DNA of 64,000 nt from Haematobacter missouriensis (GTDB lineage Bacteria > Pseudomonadota > Alphaproteobacteria > Rhodobacterales > Rhodobacteraceae), in contig NZ_JFGS01000002.1 of assembly GCF_000740775.1 (NCBI RefSeq), positions 300,541-364,540 on the forward strand, in the 5' to 3' direction. Numbering within the stretch: the stretch's first letter is position 1; each line of letters opens with the position of its first letter. The position numbers were made by a program, and so were the translations under genes. The notes below the pieces were generated by a model. It saw only the letters and a program-made list of their open reading frames with translations. It made no database searches and had not been told where the DNA came from. Below, one piece after another: positions 52,739-61,154 of this stretch.

Positions 52739-53137
52739 TCAAACGGCAGTGCGATTTTTCAGTTGGTCACGGATTTCGGTGAGAAGCTTGATCTCCGGCG
52801 GATCCTCGGCCTTCTCCTCCTTGCCTTCCATATGCGCGAACTTTCGTGCCGTGTTCACGCCCTTCACGATCAGGAACACGACCCAGGCAATGATAAGGAA
52901 ATTGATCACCGCCATGATGAACTTGCCGTAAGCGAACTGCGCGGCATTCGGCCCCTCGCCCAAGGAAATCGACAGGCCGGAGAAATCGAGGCCACCGGTG
53001 AACAGCGAGATGATGGGGTTGATGAGATCCGTAACCACGGAATTGACGATTGATGTGAATGCGGCACCGATGATGATACCTACAGCGAGGTCAAGCACGT
53101 TGCCGCGCGCGATGAAGTCCCGGAATTCCTTCAGCAT
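52739..53137 (-). CDS. mscL: Large-conductance mechanosensitive channel
   Basis: A 132-aa pore subunit. It begins [31 protein letters not shown] (N-terminal helix and TM1 gate), has a periplasmic loop around [11 protein letters not shown], and TM2 [23 protein letters not shown]. The Glu-rich C-terminal bundle follows, ending EIRDQLKNR. Releases solutes on hypo-osmotic shock. The start at 53137 is by family; the frame remains open beyond it. Confidence 0.96.
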   Translation of the reverse strand: MLKEFRDFIARGNVLDLAVGIIIGAAFTSIVNSVVTDLINPIISLFTGGLDFSGLSISLGEGPNAAQFAYGKFIMAVINFLIIAWVVFLIVKGVNTARKFAHMEGKEEKAEDPPEIKLLTEIRDQLKNRTAV

Positions 53138-53273
53138 TCTCTGCTCCAATAGAATGGTCGGCGGCAAAGAAGACCGCCGGTGCCTGCGAAAGAAGTTGAA
53201 CCCCTCGCGTTGTTTGTCAACACTCGCTGCGAGAACCACATATCTCTCTCGGGATCCGTTGCGGGGATGACAG

Positions 53274-54239
53274 ATGACCGGATATGCCAAGACAGCGCTT
53301 CTGATGGCCGCCATGACGGCGGTTTTCATGGGCGTCGGATATCTGCTGGGCGGACAGGGCGGCATGATCTTCGCGCTGATCTTTGCGGCACTGATGAATG
53401 TCTTTACCTGGTGGAACTCCGACAAGATGGTGCTGAAGACCTATTCAGCCCAGCCCGTTGATCCGAGAACCGCGCCCGAATTCTATCGCATGGTGGAGGG
53501 GCTTGTCGCTCGCGCGGGGCTTCCGATGCCAAAGCTCTACATTCTTCCAAACGACCAGCCGAATGCCTTCGCCACGGGCCGCAACCCGGAAAACGCCGCC
53601 GTCGCGGTGACCACCGGCCTCATGCGCGCACTGACGATGGAGGAGGTGGCAGGCGTCGTTGCGCATGAGCTGGCCCATGTGAAGCACCGCGACACGCTCA
53701 TCATGACGGTGACAGCAACCTTTGCCGGGGCTATTTCCATGTTGGGCAATTTTGCGCTGTTCATGCCGCGTGACCGCAATAGTCCCATGGGGCCGCTGGG
53801 TGGCCTGATCGCCATGATCGTGGCCCCGATGGCGGCGGCTGTCGTCCAGATGGCGATCAGCCGGACGCGGGAATATGAGGCTGATCGGACGGGTGGGGAA
53901 ATCTGTGGCCAGCCGCTCTGGCTTGCCTCGGCGCTTCAGAAGATCGAGGGTTATGCCAGCCGGATCGACAACGTACAGGCGGAGCGCAATCCGGCCACGG
54001 CGCCGATGTTCATCATCAATCCGCTGCATGCCCTTCAGCGCGACAGACTGTTCTCCACCCACCCCTCGACCGCAAACCGGGTTGCCGCCCTGAGGGAGAT
54101 GGCTGCGCGCATGGGAAATACCGCTGTGCCGCGGACAGCGTCCCTGCAGGACAAACCTGCCCCTGATTACGGATTGAGCACCAGCCGCATCCCGCCCTCC
54201 GGCACGAAACGGCCCCCCGGAGGAGGCTGGCCGACCTGA
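53274..54239 (+). CDS. htpX: Membrane metalloprotease HtpX
   Basis: A 321-aa inner-membrane zinc protease for misfolded membrane proteins. Two N-terminal helices (about 6-26 and 30-48), the HEXXH site [13 protein letters not shown] (His131, Glu132, His135), two further helices, and the third zinc ligand in [12 protein letters not shown] are visible. The Pro/Gly-rich tail after residue 290 is not conserved. Length is slightly above average. Confidence 0.95.
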   Translation: MTGYAKTALLMAAMTAVFMGVGYLLGGQGGMIFALIFAALMNVFTWWNSDKMVLKTYSAQPVDPRTAPEFYRMVEGLVARAGLPMPKLYILPNDQPNAFATGRNPENAAVAVTTGLMRALTMEEVAGVVAHELAHVKHRDTLIMTVTATFAGAISMLGNFALFMPRDRNSPMGPLGGLIAMIVAPMAAAVVQMAISRTREYEADRTGGEICGQPLWLASALQKIEGYASRIDNVQAERNPATAPMFIINPLHALQRDRLFSTHPSTANRVAALREMAARMGNTAVPRTASLQDKPAPDYGLSTSRIPPSGTKRPPGGGWPT

Positions 54240-54345
54240 TACGCTCAAGGACGCGCTTCATACAAAAGTGACTGCCAAACTGCTGCGAGTGCAAAATAAC
54301 GGCTTCGCGGTTGCCGAAACCGCAGCGGCGCTCTAGTTTCCCTGC

Positions 54346-55143
54346 ATGCAGATCAGTCAGACGCCACCCCCGGTTGCAGACCGGGATTCCCTCGCTGACC
54401 CGGTTGCCGCTGCGGAAGCCACGCTCAGGTCGCTTCCCGCCGTTTCCGACCGCTGGGCCATGTTTCTGGATATTGACGGGACGCTCGTCGATCTCGCCGA
54501 CAGCCCGGACGGTATCGTCGTGGAGGAAGGGCTGCCAGCCCGGCTCACACGCCTTTCCGGCCTGCTGGGCGGAGCGCTAGCGCTGGTCACGGGGCGGTCT
54601 CTCGCAAGGGCGGAAGCCATGTTCATGCCGGCCCGTCTTCCGATCGCCGGGCTGCACGGGGCGGAATTGCGGGGAGCGGATCAGCCGCCTCCCCCGCGCG
54701 ATTACCTCATCGCCAAGGCCGGTGCCGCCAGCTTTGCCGAACGGACGCCAGGCGTGCTGTTCGAGGACAAGGGACTCGCCTTCGCGCTCCACTACAGGGG
54801 ACTGCCGCAAGCGGAGGCGGATGTCCGCCGCGAGATGGAAGCAGCGCTGGCCAGCGCGGGCAGTGACTTTCAACTCCAGTCCGGCAAGATGGTTGCCGAA
54901 TTGCGCCCCGCCTCCGGTGACAAGGGCACAGCCATCGCCGCTTTCCTTGCGCGAGCTCCCTTCCAGGGCCGGTTACCTCTCGCCATCGGTGACGACCTGA
55001 CGGATGAGGCGATGTTCCGCTCCGCAGCGGATCGGGGGGGGCGGGGTATCCGTATCGGGCCGACACTGGAGGGCAGCGCGGCGACGGAGCGGCTCCCCAC
55101 GCCAGCGGCGCTGCGTGCGCTACTGGCGGAGATCGTCCGATGA
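54346..55143 (+). CDS. otsB: Trehalose-6-phosphate phosphatase
   Basis: Removes the phosphate from trehalose 6-phosphate. The 265-aa HAD-superfamily protein has motif I FLDIDGTLVD, LALVTGRSLA (motif II), GLHGAELRG and motif IV GDDLTDEAMF. It is translationally coupled to otsA (ATGA overlap) with the phosphatase first. Trehalose is an osmo- and desiccation protectant. Confidence 0.95.
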   Translation: MQISQTPPPVADRDSLADPVAAAEATLRSLPAVSDRWAMFLDIDGTLVDLADSPDGIVVEEGLPARLTRLSGLLGGALALVTGRSLARAEAMFMPARLPIAGLHGAELRGADQPPPPRDYLIAKAGAASFAERTPGVLFEDKGLAFALHYRGLPQAEADVRREMEAALASAGSDFQLQSGKMVAELRPASGDKGTAIAAFLARAPFQGRLPLAIGDDLTDEAMFRSAADRGGRGIRIGPTLEGSAATERLPTPAALRALLAEIVR

Positions 55144-56573
55144 GCAGGCTCGTCGTCGTTTCAAACCGCGTACCACTCCCCGACAAGCATGGGAATCCAC
55201 CGCCAGGCGGTCTTGCCGTGGCCGTTCACGCCGCGCTCCGGGATCAAGGCGGCATCTGGATGGGATGGTCGGGACGGGCGGTCGCCGATACGGAAGACGT
55301 TAGAGTGACCACCCGCGAACAGGGGCGCATCGCCTATTCGCTGATGGATCTGACGGAAACCGACGTGGAGGAATATTACAACGGTTTTGCCAACCGCGTC
55401 CTCTGGCCGATCTTTCATGGGCGGGTCGATCTGGCAGAATACGCACGTCGCGAGATGGCAGGATACTTCCGGGTGAATCGACTCTTTGCCGATCAACTCG
55501 TGCCCATGCTCCGCCCGGACGATACGATCTGGGTGCATGACTATCATCTCATCCCGCTGGCGGAAGAATTGCGGCAGCGCGGGGTCAAGAACCGAATCGG
55601 CTTTTTCCTCCACATCCCTTGGCCGCCCGCGGATATCCTTTTTGCCATGCCGGTCTATGAGGCGGTGCTATCAGGGCTTTCCGCCTATGATCTGGTCGGT
55701 TTCCAGACTGACTACGACATGGACAATTTTATCGGCTGCCTCCGGCGCGAGGGCAGCGGCAGCCCGCTCGGCGACGGGGAAGTTGTGGCCTATGGGAGGC
55801 AGTTTCGCGTCGGCGCCTTCCCCATCGGCATGGAGACGGAGGAGTTCGCCAACCTCTCGCGAGCCTCGGTGGGCAAACCGGGGGTGCGTGACCTGCTCCG
55901 CAGCCTGCACGGGCGGCGGCTCATCATCGGGGTGGACCGGCTGGATTATTCCAAGGGCATCCCCAACCGCATCGACGCCTATGAACGCTTCCTCAAGCGG
56001 CACCCGGAATTCCGGGGGGAAGTCACGTTCCTTCAGGTCACCCCCAAGTCCCGCTCCGACGTGCCGGAATACCGCGCCATGCAGGAGGCGGTCGCAGCGC
56101 AGGCGGGGCGGGTGAACGGCGATAATGGCGCGGTGGACTGGACGCCGATCCGCTACATAAACCAGTCCCTGAAGCGTCCGGTGCTGGCAGGTCTCTACCG
56201 GGTGGCACAAGTGGGATTCGTGACGCCGCTGAAAGACGGGATGAACCTTGTCGCCAAGGAATACGTCGCTGCTCAGGATCCGGCTGATCCCGGTGTCCTG
56301 GTGCTGTCCCGCTTCGCCGGCGCCGCGCGGGAGATGGTAGAGGCGTTGCTCATCAACCCCTACGACATAGATGCGACCGCCAATGCTCTGGCGCGCGCCC
56401 TCTCAATGCCACTGGAGGAGCGTACGGAGCGCTGGAGCGCCATGATGGACAGGCTCCGCGCCTATGACGTCCATCACTGGTGCCGCGACTATCTCGGGAC
56501 GCTCGCAAAGGTGGGGCGGCCTTCCGGGCTCGCCGTGCCACAAGCCGCCCCGGAAGCCGCAAATCCCCCCTGA
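55140..56573 (+). CDS. otsA: Alpha,alpha-trehalose-phosphate synthase (UDP-forming)
   Basis: A 477-aa GT20 glycosyltransferase joining UDP-glucose and glucose 6-phosphate. Conserved parts include LVVVSNRVPLPDK, GGLAVAVHAAL, VHDYHLIPLAEELR, FFLHIPWPP, IGVDRLDYSKGIPNR and the UDP-glucose region TPLKDGMNLVAKEYVAAQ followed by VLSRFAGAARE. Length normal. Coupled to otsB. Confidence 0.96.
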   Translation: MSRLVVVSNRVPLPDKHGNPPPGGLAVAVHAALRDQGGIWMGWSGRAVADTEDVRVTTREQGRIAYSLMDLTETDVEEYYNGFANRVLWPIFHGRVDLAEYARREMAGYFRVNRLFADQLVPMLRPDDTIWVHDYHLIPLAEELRQRGVKNRIGFFLHIPWPPADILFAMPVYEAVLSGLSAYDLVGFQTDYDMDNFIGCLRREGSGSPLGDGEVVAYGRQFRVGAFPIGMETEEFANLSRASVGKPGVRDLLRSLHGRRLIIGVDRLDYSKGIPNRIDAYERFLKRHPEFRGEVTFLQVTPKSRSDVPEYRAMQEAVAAQAGRVNGDNGAVDWTPIRYINQSLKRPVLAGLYRVAQVGFVTPLKDGMNLVAKEYVAAQDPADPGVLVLSRFAGAAREMVEALLINPYDIDATANALARALSMPLEERTERWSAMMDRLRAYDVHHWCRDYLGTLAKVGRPSGLAVPQAAPEAANPP

Positions 56574-56578
56574 GGAGA

Positions 56579-57406
56579 TCAGGCGAGCGCACCCGCGTTC
56601 GCGTGAAGATGCGCCACAAGATCAGCCGGAAGCTTCAGGCGCGCGGCCAGCATGGCAAGATAGCCCTTCTCCGCCGCCCCCTCCGGGTCGACAGCCAGCA
56701 GGGAAGCCGCATAGATCTCCGCCGCCTCCGCCTGATTGGAGGCGAGGGCCGCGATCCGTCCCACATCCAGCGGGGCTGCCAACTCTTCGCTTACCACCTG
56801 CGCAGCGCTGTCGTCATAGCCCCGCTCTTTCAGGGCGGCGCTGATCCTCGCACGTTCCACGGGGGTGACCTCCCCGTCCGCCTTGGCGGCGGCGACCATG
56901 GCGCGCGCGAGCTTCTCCGCCAGTTCTTCAGGATCATCGGGCATGAAATCGGTGCCCTCCGGAGAGGGCAACGGCTCCGCCCCTGCTGCCGGCTGCGGCT
57001 GGGCAGCAGCAGCCGAGGTATCGGAGCTGAACGGTGCCCGGCCTGCTTGCCAGTCGTTGAAGGCCTTGTAGGCGAGTGTGCCGATCGCCGCGGCCACAGC
57101 TCCTTTGGCCAGCCCCTTGCCACCAAGAAGCGCCCCGGCAAGACCACCTGCGGCCGCTCCCTTGGCAAAGGATCCCTGATCGCCGACAAGGCCACCCAGC
57201 ATATCGGAGAGGCCACCCGAGCGGCTGGGTGAGGCCGTTGTTCCTCCGCCCGTCAGGCTGGAGAGCAGATCCCCCAGTCCTCCGCTGGTGCCGCCGGTCG
57301 CACCGGCGGCATTCTGGCCACCGACCTGAGTGCGACTCGTGCCGGTATCGCCGGTGATCTGACCCAAAAGACTGTCGAACATGGATTTCATCGAGGTCTG
57401 CTGCAT
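56579..57406 (-). CDS. DUF533/TerB-like membrane-associated protein
   Basis: A 275-aa protein with a Gly/Ser/Thr-rich N-terminal half (repeats of GG, SSLTGGG and a Gly-Ala hydrophobic segment KGAAAGGLAGALLGGKGLAKGAVAAAIG, in parts) and a C-terminal TerB-like helical domain (LARAMVAAAKADGEVTPVERARI, YAASLLAVD). This matches YebE/DUF533 proteins of unknown role. The start at 57406 is set by GGAGG five nt upstream. Confidence 0.82.
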   Translation of the reverse strand: MQQTSMKSMFDSLLGQITGDTGTSRTQVGGQNAAGATGGTSGGLGDLLSSLTGGGTTASPSRSGGLSDMLGGLVGDQGSFAKGAAAGGLAGALLGGKGLAKGAVAAAIGTLAYKAFNDWQAGRAPFSSDTSAAAAQPQPAAGAEPLPSPEGTDFMPDDPEELAEKLARAMVAAAKADGEVTPVERARISAALKERGYDDSAAQVVSEELAAPLDVGRIAALASNQAEAAEIYAASLLAVDPEGAAEKGYLAMLAARLKLPADLVAHLHANAGALA

Positions 57407-57625
57407 CTGCGCCTCCAGCCAGAGAGTGTCGGCAGAAAGGTGACACAATCTTCTTAAAACGCAAGGTTTGGCGGTGAGCCTCTCTCGATGAGGCAAAAAT
57501 CTTTCATCGGATTAATTCCCGACAAATCTTGTTTGACATTTCTGACTGTTTCGCTCAGTTTCATCATCAGTCCTAGCCGCCCGAACAGGTCAGCCCGGAA
57601 CAGACCCTCCGTCGGAGTACGGAAA

Positions 57626-57781
57626 ATGAAACCTGAGATCCTGTTCTGGCCGGATCACCGGCAAATTCGGGAAGGCGCGCCTTCCACTCCGCTGGGGGAG
57701 CTGTACCGGCTCCTGCTTCTTGCCTTCGGGGGCGGACGCCCGCTTGACCAGGTTCTCGACAGCTTTGAGAGGATGCCATGA
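57626..57781 (+). CDS. Small ORF preceding hemP
   Basis: A 51-aa frame, MKPEILFWPDHRQIREGAP..., ending LLLAFGGGRPLDQVLDSFERMP. Its stop overlaps the hemP start by 4 nt (ATGA), the signature of a coupled operon, and codon usage looks normal. I do not recognise the family. The upstream frame beginning at 57488 lacks a convincing start. It may be a small conserved protein of the iron/heme regulon. Confidence 0.5.
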   Translation: MKPEILFWPDHRQIREGAPSTPLGELYRLLLLAFGGGRPLDQVLDSFERMP

Positions 57782-57939
57782 ACGCCACCGTCTCCCGCAC
57801 GCTGACGCTGCAGGATTCCATCCCCGTCCACGATGCACACCTGCTGACCGCCGGGGGCGTGCAGGCGCGCATCGTCCTTGATGGACAGGTCTATTCCCTC
57901 AGGATCACCAAGGCGAGGAAGCTCATCCTCACCAAGTGA
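57778..57939 (+). CDS. hemP: Hemin uptake protein HemP
   Basis: A 53-aa protein ending ARIVLDGQVYSLRITKARKLILTK, the diagnostic HemP/HmuP C-terminus. HemP family members are small proteins encoded with heme uptake genes; in some bacteria they act as activators of the heme receptor gene. Here no TonB receptor or hmu genes follow. It overlaps the 51-aa ORF upstream by 4 nt. Confidence 0.85.
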   Translation: MNATVSRTLTLQDSIPVHDAHLLTAGGVQARIVLDGQVYSLRITKARKLILTK

Positions 57940-58129
57940 AACAACCGGCATACCCCTCCCGGAAACATGCCGGATAGGCGCGACACACGCTCTGTAGCGC
58001 CTTTGGAGGCCCTGCGACCCGTCTCCTCGGGGATCGCGGGGCCTCTCTCGTTTCGCAAGCTTGACAAGGGGCCGGGGCTTGCCTCTAACCGCTCACTTCG
58101 GGCACGCGTCGTGCTCCGTGGAGGCTTCA

Positions 58130-58381
58130 ATGACAAAGCTCCCCTCTCCCTGTCTCAGCGTCTGCAAATTCCGCCGCGCAGGGCATTGCATCGCCTGCTC
58201 GATGACCAAGGATCAGAAGTCTTTGTTCAAGAGGCTGAAGAAAGAAAAACACCAGCAAGGTTTCCTGACCATGCTGGTGCATCAGCAGCGCGACCTTGGC
58301 AAATTTCCCGCTTGGGGCCGCGCCTATGCCCGGAAATGCGCGAAGAAGGGCATCGAGATGCCCCCCCTACCCCGTCTTTAG
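58130..58381 (+). CDS. DUF1289 family protein
   Basis: An 83-aa protein starting MTKLPSPCLSVCKF, with the four-Cys pattern PC-x3-C...HC-x2-C of DUF1289, followed by a basic C-terminal part (LFKRLKKEKHQ) longer than in the shortest members. Probably binds a metal; function unknown. GGAGGCTTCA before the ATG provides a ribosome site. Ends 2 nt from the convergent dps stop. Confidence 0.75.
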   Translation: MTKLPSPCLSVCKFRRAGHCIACSMTKDQKSLFKRLKKEKHQQGFLTMLVHQQRDLGKFPAWGRAYARKCAKKGIEMPPLPRL

Positions 58382-58383
58382 GA

Positions 58384-58854
58384 TTATTCGAGGTGAGCTT
58401 GCAGCATCCACGCGAACTTTTCATGGACACGGCCCCGCTCGATGGCCAGGTCCTGCGTCAGCAGGTCGCCGTGGCTTTCGGAGATTGAGGCGACACCGGC
58501 AAGCGTCTCCGTGACCGTCCGCTGCGCTTTCAGCAAGGCACGGATCATGTCCTCGGCGCTGGCGTGGCCGTCGTGTTCATCAACCTTCGAGCGCTTGACC
58601 ATATCGGCCAGACGGCCCTCGGCATGAGCTCCGATGGCGCGGACACGCTCGGCCAGATCGTCCTGCCCCTCGAAGTGATCTTCATAAATCTTCTGGAATA
58701 GCTCGTGCAGCGGTCCGAAGGACATACCCTTGACGTTCCAGTGGAAATTCTGTGCGAGCATCGTCGTAACGACGGTCTCGGCAACGGCTTGGTTCAGCGC
58801 GTCCGCGATGGCGGCCTGCGCACTTTCGCTCAGGTTGGCAGCCGTTTGCGACAT
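58384..58854 (-). CDS. dps: DNA-protection/iron-storage protein Dps
   Basis: A 156-aa ferritin-like protein that oxidises and stores iron, limiting Fenton damage. The ferroxidase ligands are in AQNFHWNVKG and EDHFEGQDDLAERVRAIG, with LERGRVHEKFAWML-like C-terminal helix. An Irr-box-like motif lies 58-76 nt upstream. Length is typical. Confidence 0.94.
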   Translation of the reverse strand: MSQTAANLSESAQAAIADALNQAVAETVVTTMLAQNFHWNVKGMSFGPLHELFQKIYEDHFEGQDDLAERVRAIGAHAEGRLADMVKRSKVDEHDGHASAEDMIRALLKAQRTVTETLAGVASISESHGDLLTQDLAIERGRVHEKFAWMLQAHLE

Positions 58855-58911
58855 GTTCTCATTCCTTTCGAGTTGCGAATCATTAGCTGGCGTCCGCTTG
58901 CCATGACCTCA

Positions 58912-58930
58912 ACTTAGAATGATTTTAAAT
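58912..58930. promoter_or_regulatory. Candidate Irr/ICE box upstream of dps
   Basis: ACTTAGAATGATTTTAAAT resembles the iron control element TTTAGAA-N2-ATTCTAAA bound by Irr in Rhizobiales and Rhodobacterales, differing at a few positions. It lies 58 nt before the dps start, in an A+T-rich patch that also covers the end of the next gene. Iron-storage genes are known Irr targets. Confidence 0.5.
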
Positions 58931-59374
58931 TGTGTCCAGTCCCTCGGCGAGACCTTTCGCCAGATAGGCAACCTGACGACGGTAGGGTTTGCGCACCTGC
59001 GAGGCGATGAGAAAGATCGTGCTGTCGCCATCACCATGGCGCACCGCCTCCAACAAACGGAGGAGCCAGCTTTCATCGAAAGAGCGCTCTCTGGAGCCGG
59101 GGAACAGGAAATTCGATGGCTTACCTGTCGCCTGCGGTAGAGCGCGCAGCAGGGCCTCTGCAAAAGCCTGCGCGGCTTCCACCCGGTCCATGGCAAGGAG
59201 GGCGCAGGCCGAGAACACGTCGATCCGGCGCGCCGCGCGGCACCGGAGAGAAAGAAGCCTCAGGCGGTTCAGAGTTGCAGTCAACTGAACATCCCGCTCC
59301 TCGTTCTCAGGAGTGGCAACGGCAGGTGCGGGAAGAAGAGCTGCGACGGCCATAAGACTCGCGTTCCATTCCAA
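58925..59374 (-). CDS. Exported hypothetical protein
   Basis: A 149-aa protein with a probable signal peptide (MEWNASLMAVAALLPAPAVA) and an all-alpha mature part containing two cysteines (LRCRAARR and FSACALLAM) and a basic C-terminal half. I recognise no family. It is on the same strand as dps, upstream of it, and its 3' end overlaps the candidate Irr box. High GC and normal codon pattern suggest a real gene. Confidence 0.6.
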   Translation of the reverse strand: MEWNASLMAVAALLPAPAVATPENEERDVQLTATLNRLRLLSLRCRAARRIDVFSACALLAMDRVEAAQAFAEALLRALPQATGKPSNFLFPGSRERSFDESWLLRLLEAVRHGDGDSTIFLIASQVRKPYRRQVAYLAKGLAEGLDTI

Positions 59375-59579
59375 GATGGTTGAGTGATACAGTCAACATA
59401 AACAGGAGTAAAGCAAAACACGGCGCTTTTGCCTGACAAAACCGTTCGATGTCGCTAGCTTCGCCGCTTAGCCAATGGCTGACCTACAGAATGGGCCTGA
59501 CGACTGGCACGTATGACTGTTCCGTACGATTGCCTAGGCTACCGGCCGCGCGATTGGCCAGTGAAGGAGGGAATCACAC

Positions 59580-60056
59580 ATGACACGCCTCGCAACCGTT
59601 GCGTATCACGCCGGACAGTCGCCGGACGGCGCCATTCTCTCCGCCGTGCGCGGCCTTCCCGGCGTGCGCGGCTATGTTCAGGCAAGGCGCGAAGACGGTG
59701 GGTTGGCGCTACTGGATGTTGCGGACGGCACACTGGTGCCCTTGGGCGGCCCCGCTGGCAGCGGGTGCAGGCTCGACCCGGCAGCACTTGATCACGCGGC
59801 GGCCGGGCTGCAAGCGCACCTGACCCCCCCGCCATCTCTCCTGGTGCTCAACCGTTTCGGTGATAGTGAGGCCGCCGGATTCGGCTTCCGCCCGCTGCTG
59901 GAGACCGCGGTAGAGGCCGGAATACCGGTTCTGCTCGCCGTGGCGGATACCCGGCTGGCACTCTGGCTGGCTTATGCGGGGGAGATGGGTGAAACGCTTC
60001 CCTGCTCCGGGGAGGCGGTTTCCGCCTGGGCAGCGCGGCTTGTAGTACGGAGTTGA
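59580..60056 (+). CDS. DUF2478 domain protein
   Basis: A 158-aa protein with a degraded P-loop-like fold: a start MTRLATVAYHAGQSPDGAILSAV, LLVLNRFGDSEAAGFGFRPLLETAVEAGIPVLLAV (in parts) and LALWLAYAGEMGETLPCS. DUF2478 proteins are usually encoded with molybdate uptake or molybdoenzyme genes. No such gene is near. GAAGGAGG is well placed before the ATG. Confidence 0.75.
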   Translation: MTRLATVAYHAGQSPDGAILSAVRGLPGVRGYVQARREDGGLALLDVADGTLVPLGGPAGSGCRLDPAALDHAAAGLQAHLTPPPSLLVLNRFGDSEAAGFGFRPLLETAVEAGIPVLLAVADTRLALWLAYAGEMGETLPCSGEAVSAWAARLVVRS

Positions 60057-60062
60057 GTTCTT

Positions 60063-60837
60063 TCAGCAGGCGAGCGGCATCAGGTTGATGCGATGGCGGC
60101 CCATTTCCTCGATCCGCTCGCCATAGGCATTGAGGTATAGCCGCCAGACATTGGCCGCCTCCTCCGCATCGCCCGCTTCGGCCCGGCGGATCAGCTTCAT
60201 CTTGGTCCCGACGCCCGCCTCGTAACGGCCGGCGACATCTTCCTCAGCAAACCGCGTGGCATTCGCCCGGTTTTCCAGATGGCGTGTCATGACCTCATCG
60301 AGAATCTCGCCGAAAACCTCGGTGATGCCATTGCCGGAATGCTTTACGAGGGCCCGACGAAATTCGTCGTCCAGCTTATTGTAAGCCAAAGCGACTTCAG
60401 AGGGATCGCTTTTGGAAATCGCCGCACGTTGTGCCACCATGCAGGCACGCAGCGCCTCGATCGCGTCGAAGTTGCGCGCCTTGACGATATGGTGGACAGC
60501 GGCAGGCTCCGTCTGAAGGCGGTAATCCATCACCTCTCCCAGAGTCATGCGCTGCATCTGGAAGTAAAAGCCGACCTGACGCGCAATCGGCTCGATCGTC
60601 GGCCTGAGAACACGGGTGCCCCCCCCGAGGCCCACGCTCCACCGTCAGCAACCCCTCCGCCTCCAGCACCCGAATGGCCTCGCGGTAGGTGGGACGGGAG
60701 ATATTGTGCTGCTCCATCAAATCGACTTCACCTGGCAGAAGAGAGTTGGCGGGAAACTCGCCCGATGCGATGGCGAGCCGGAGCGTGTCCGCAAGTGCCT
60801 CTGCCTTGCTCGCGGCACGTCTCGTTGTCTTCGCCAT
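60063..60837 (-). pseudogene. FadR/GntR-family regulator, frameshifted in a G8 tract
   Basis: Two overlapping frames together make one FCD-type GntR regulator. The first supplies the winged helix (ASKAEALADTLRLAIASGEF, GEVDLMEQHNISRPTYREAIRVLEAEGLLTVERGPRGG). The second continues GTRVLRPTIEPIARQVGFYFQMQRMTLGEVMDYR and the FCD ligand domain to the end. The switch falls in a run of eight G on the coding strand (60619-60626). One G fewer would restore a single frame of about 257 aa. Both halves are otherwise intact, so this is a recent mutation, a phase-variable switch, or a sequencing error. Confidence 0.85.
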
Positions 60838-61093
60838 CTTAACTCTCCGCAAAGTTGTTTTCGATAAAACTCATCCTTCTCAAAGTTGAATATAAAATCA
60901 ATACTAATTTCTGCAAGAACAGCTGCTTAAAAAGAAAAAGGTAAGATATTCTCACCAAACTCAGCGAAGTCCGATTAAAAAGCAGGCTTGAAAAACATGC
61001 GTGCGAAATTTCAATGGGCGACTGTGCTTAACCCACGCAGGCGGATGTCGCGCAAATTTGATTGCGAAGCAACACATAACTTGCGTTCAAACG

Positions 61094-61118
61094 GGAACCT
61101 GCGCAATTCCGTGGCGTT
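61094..61118 (+). promoter_or_regulatory. EcfG-like stress promoter candidate upstream of ku
   Basis: GGAAC (61094-61098), 16 nt, then CGTT (61115-61118) matches the general stress sigma factor EcfG pattern GGAAC-N16/17-CGTT. It ends 36 nt before the ku start, leaving room for a short leader with GAGAGG. Whether this lineage has EcfG is uncertain, so this is tentative. Confidence 0.35.
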
Positions 61119-61154
61119 ACAGCCTGTTGATCTCATGAAAACGAGAGGTAACGG

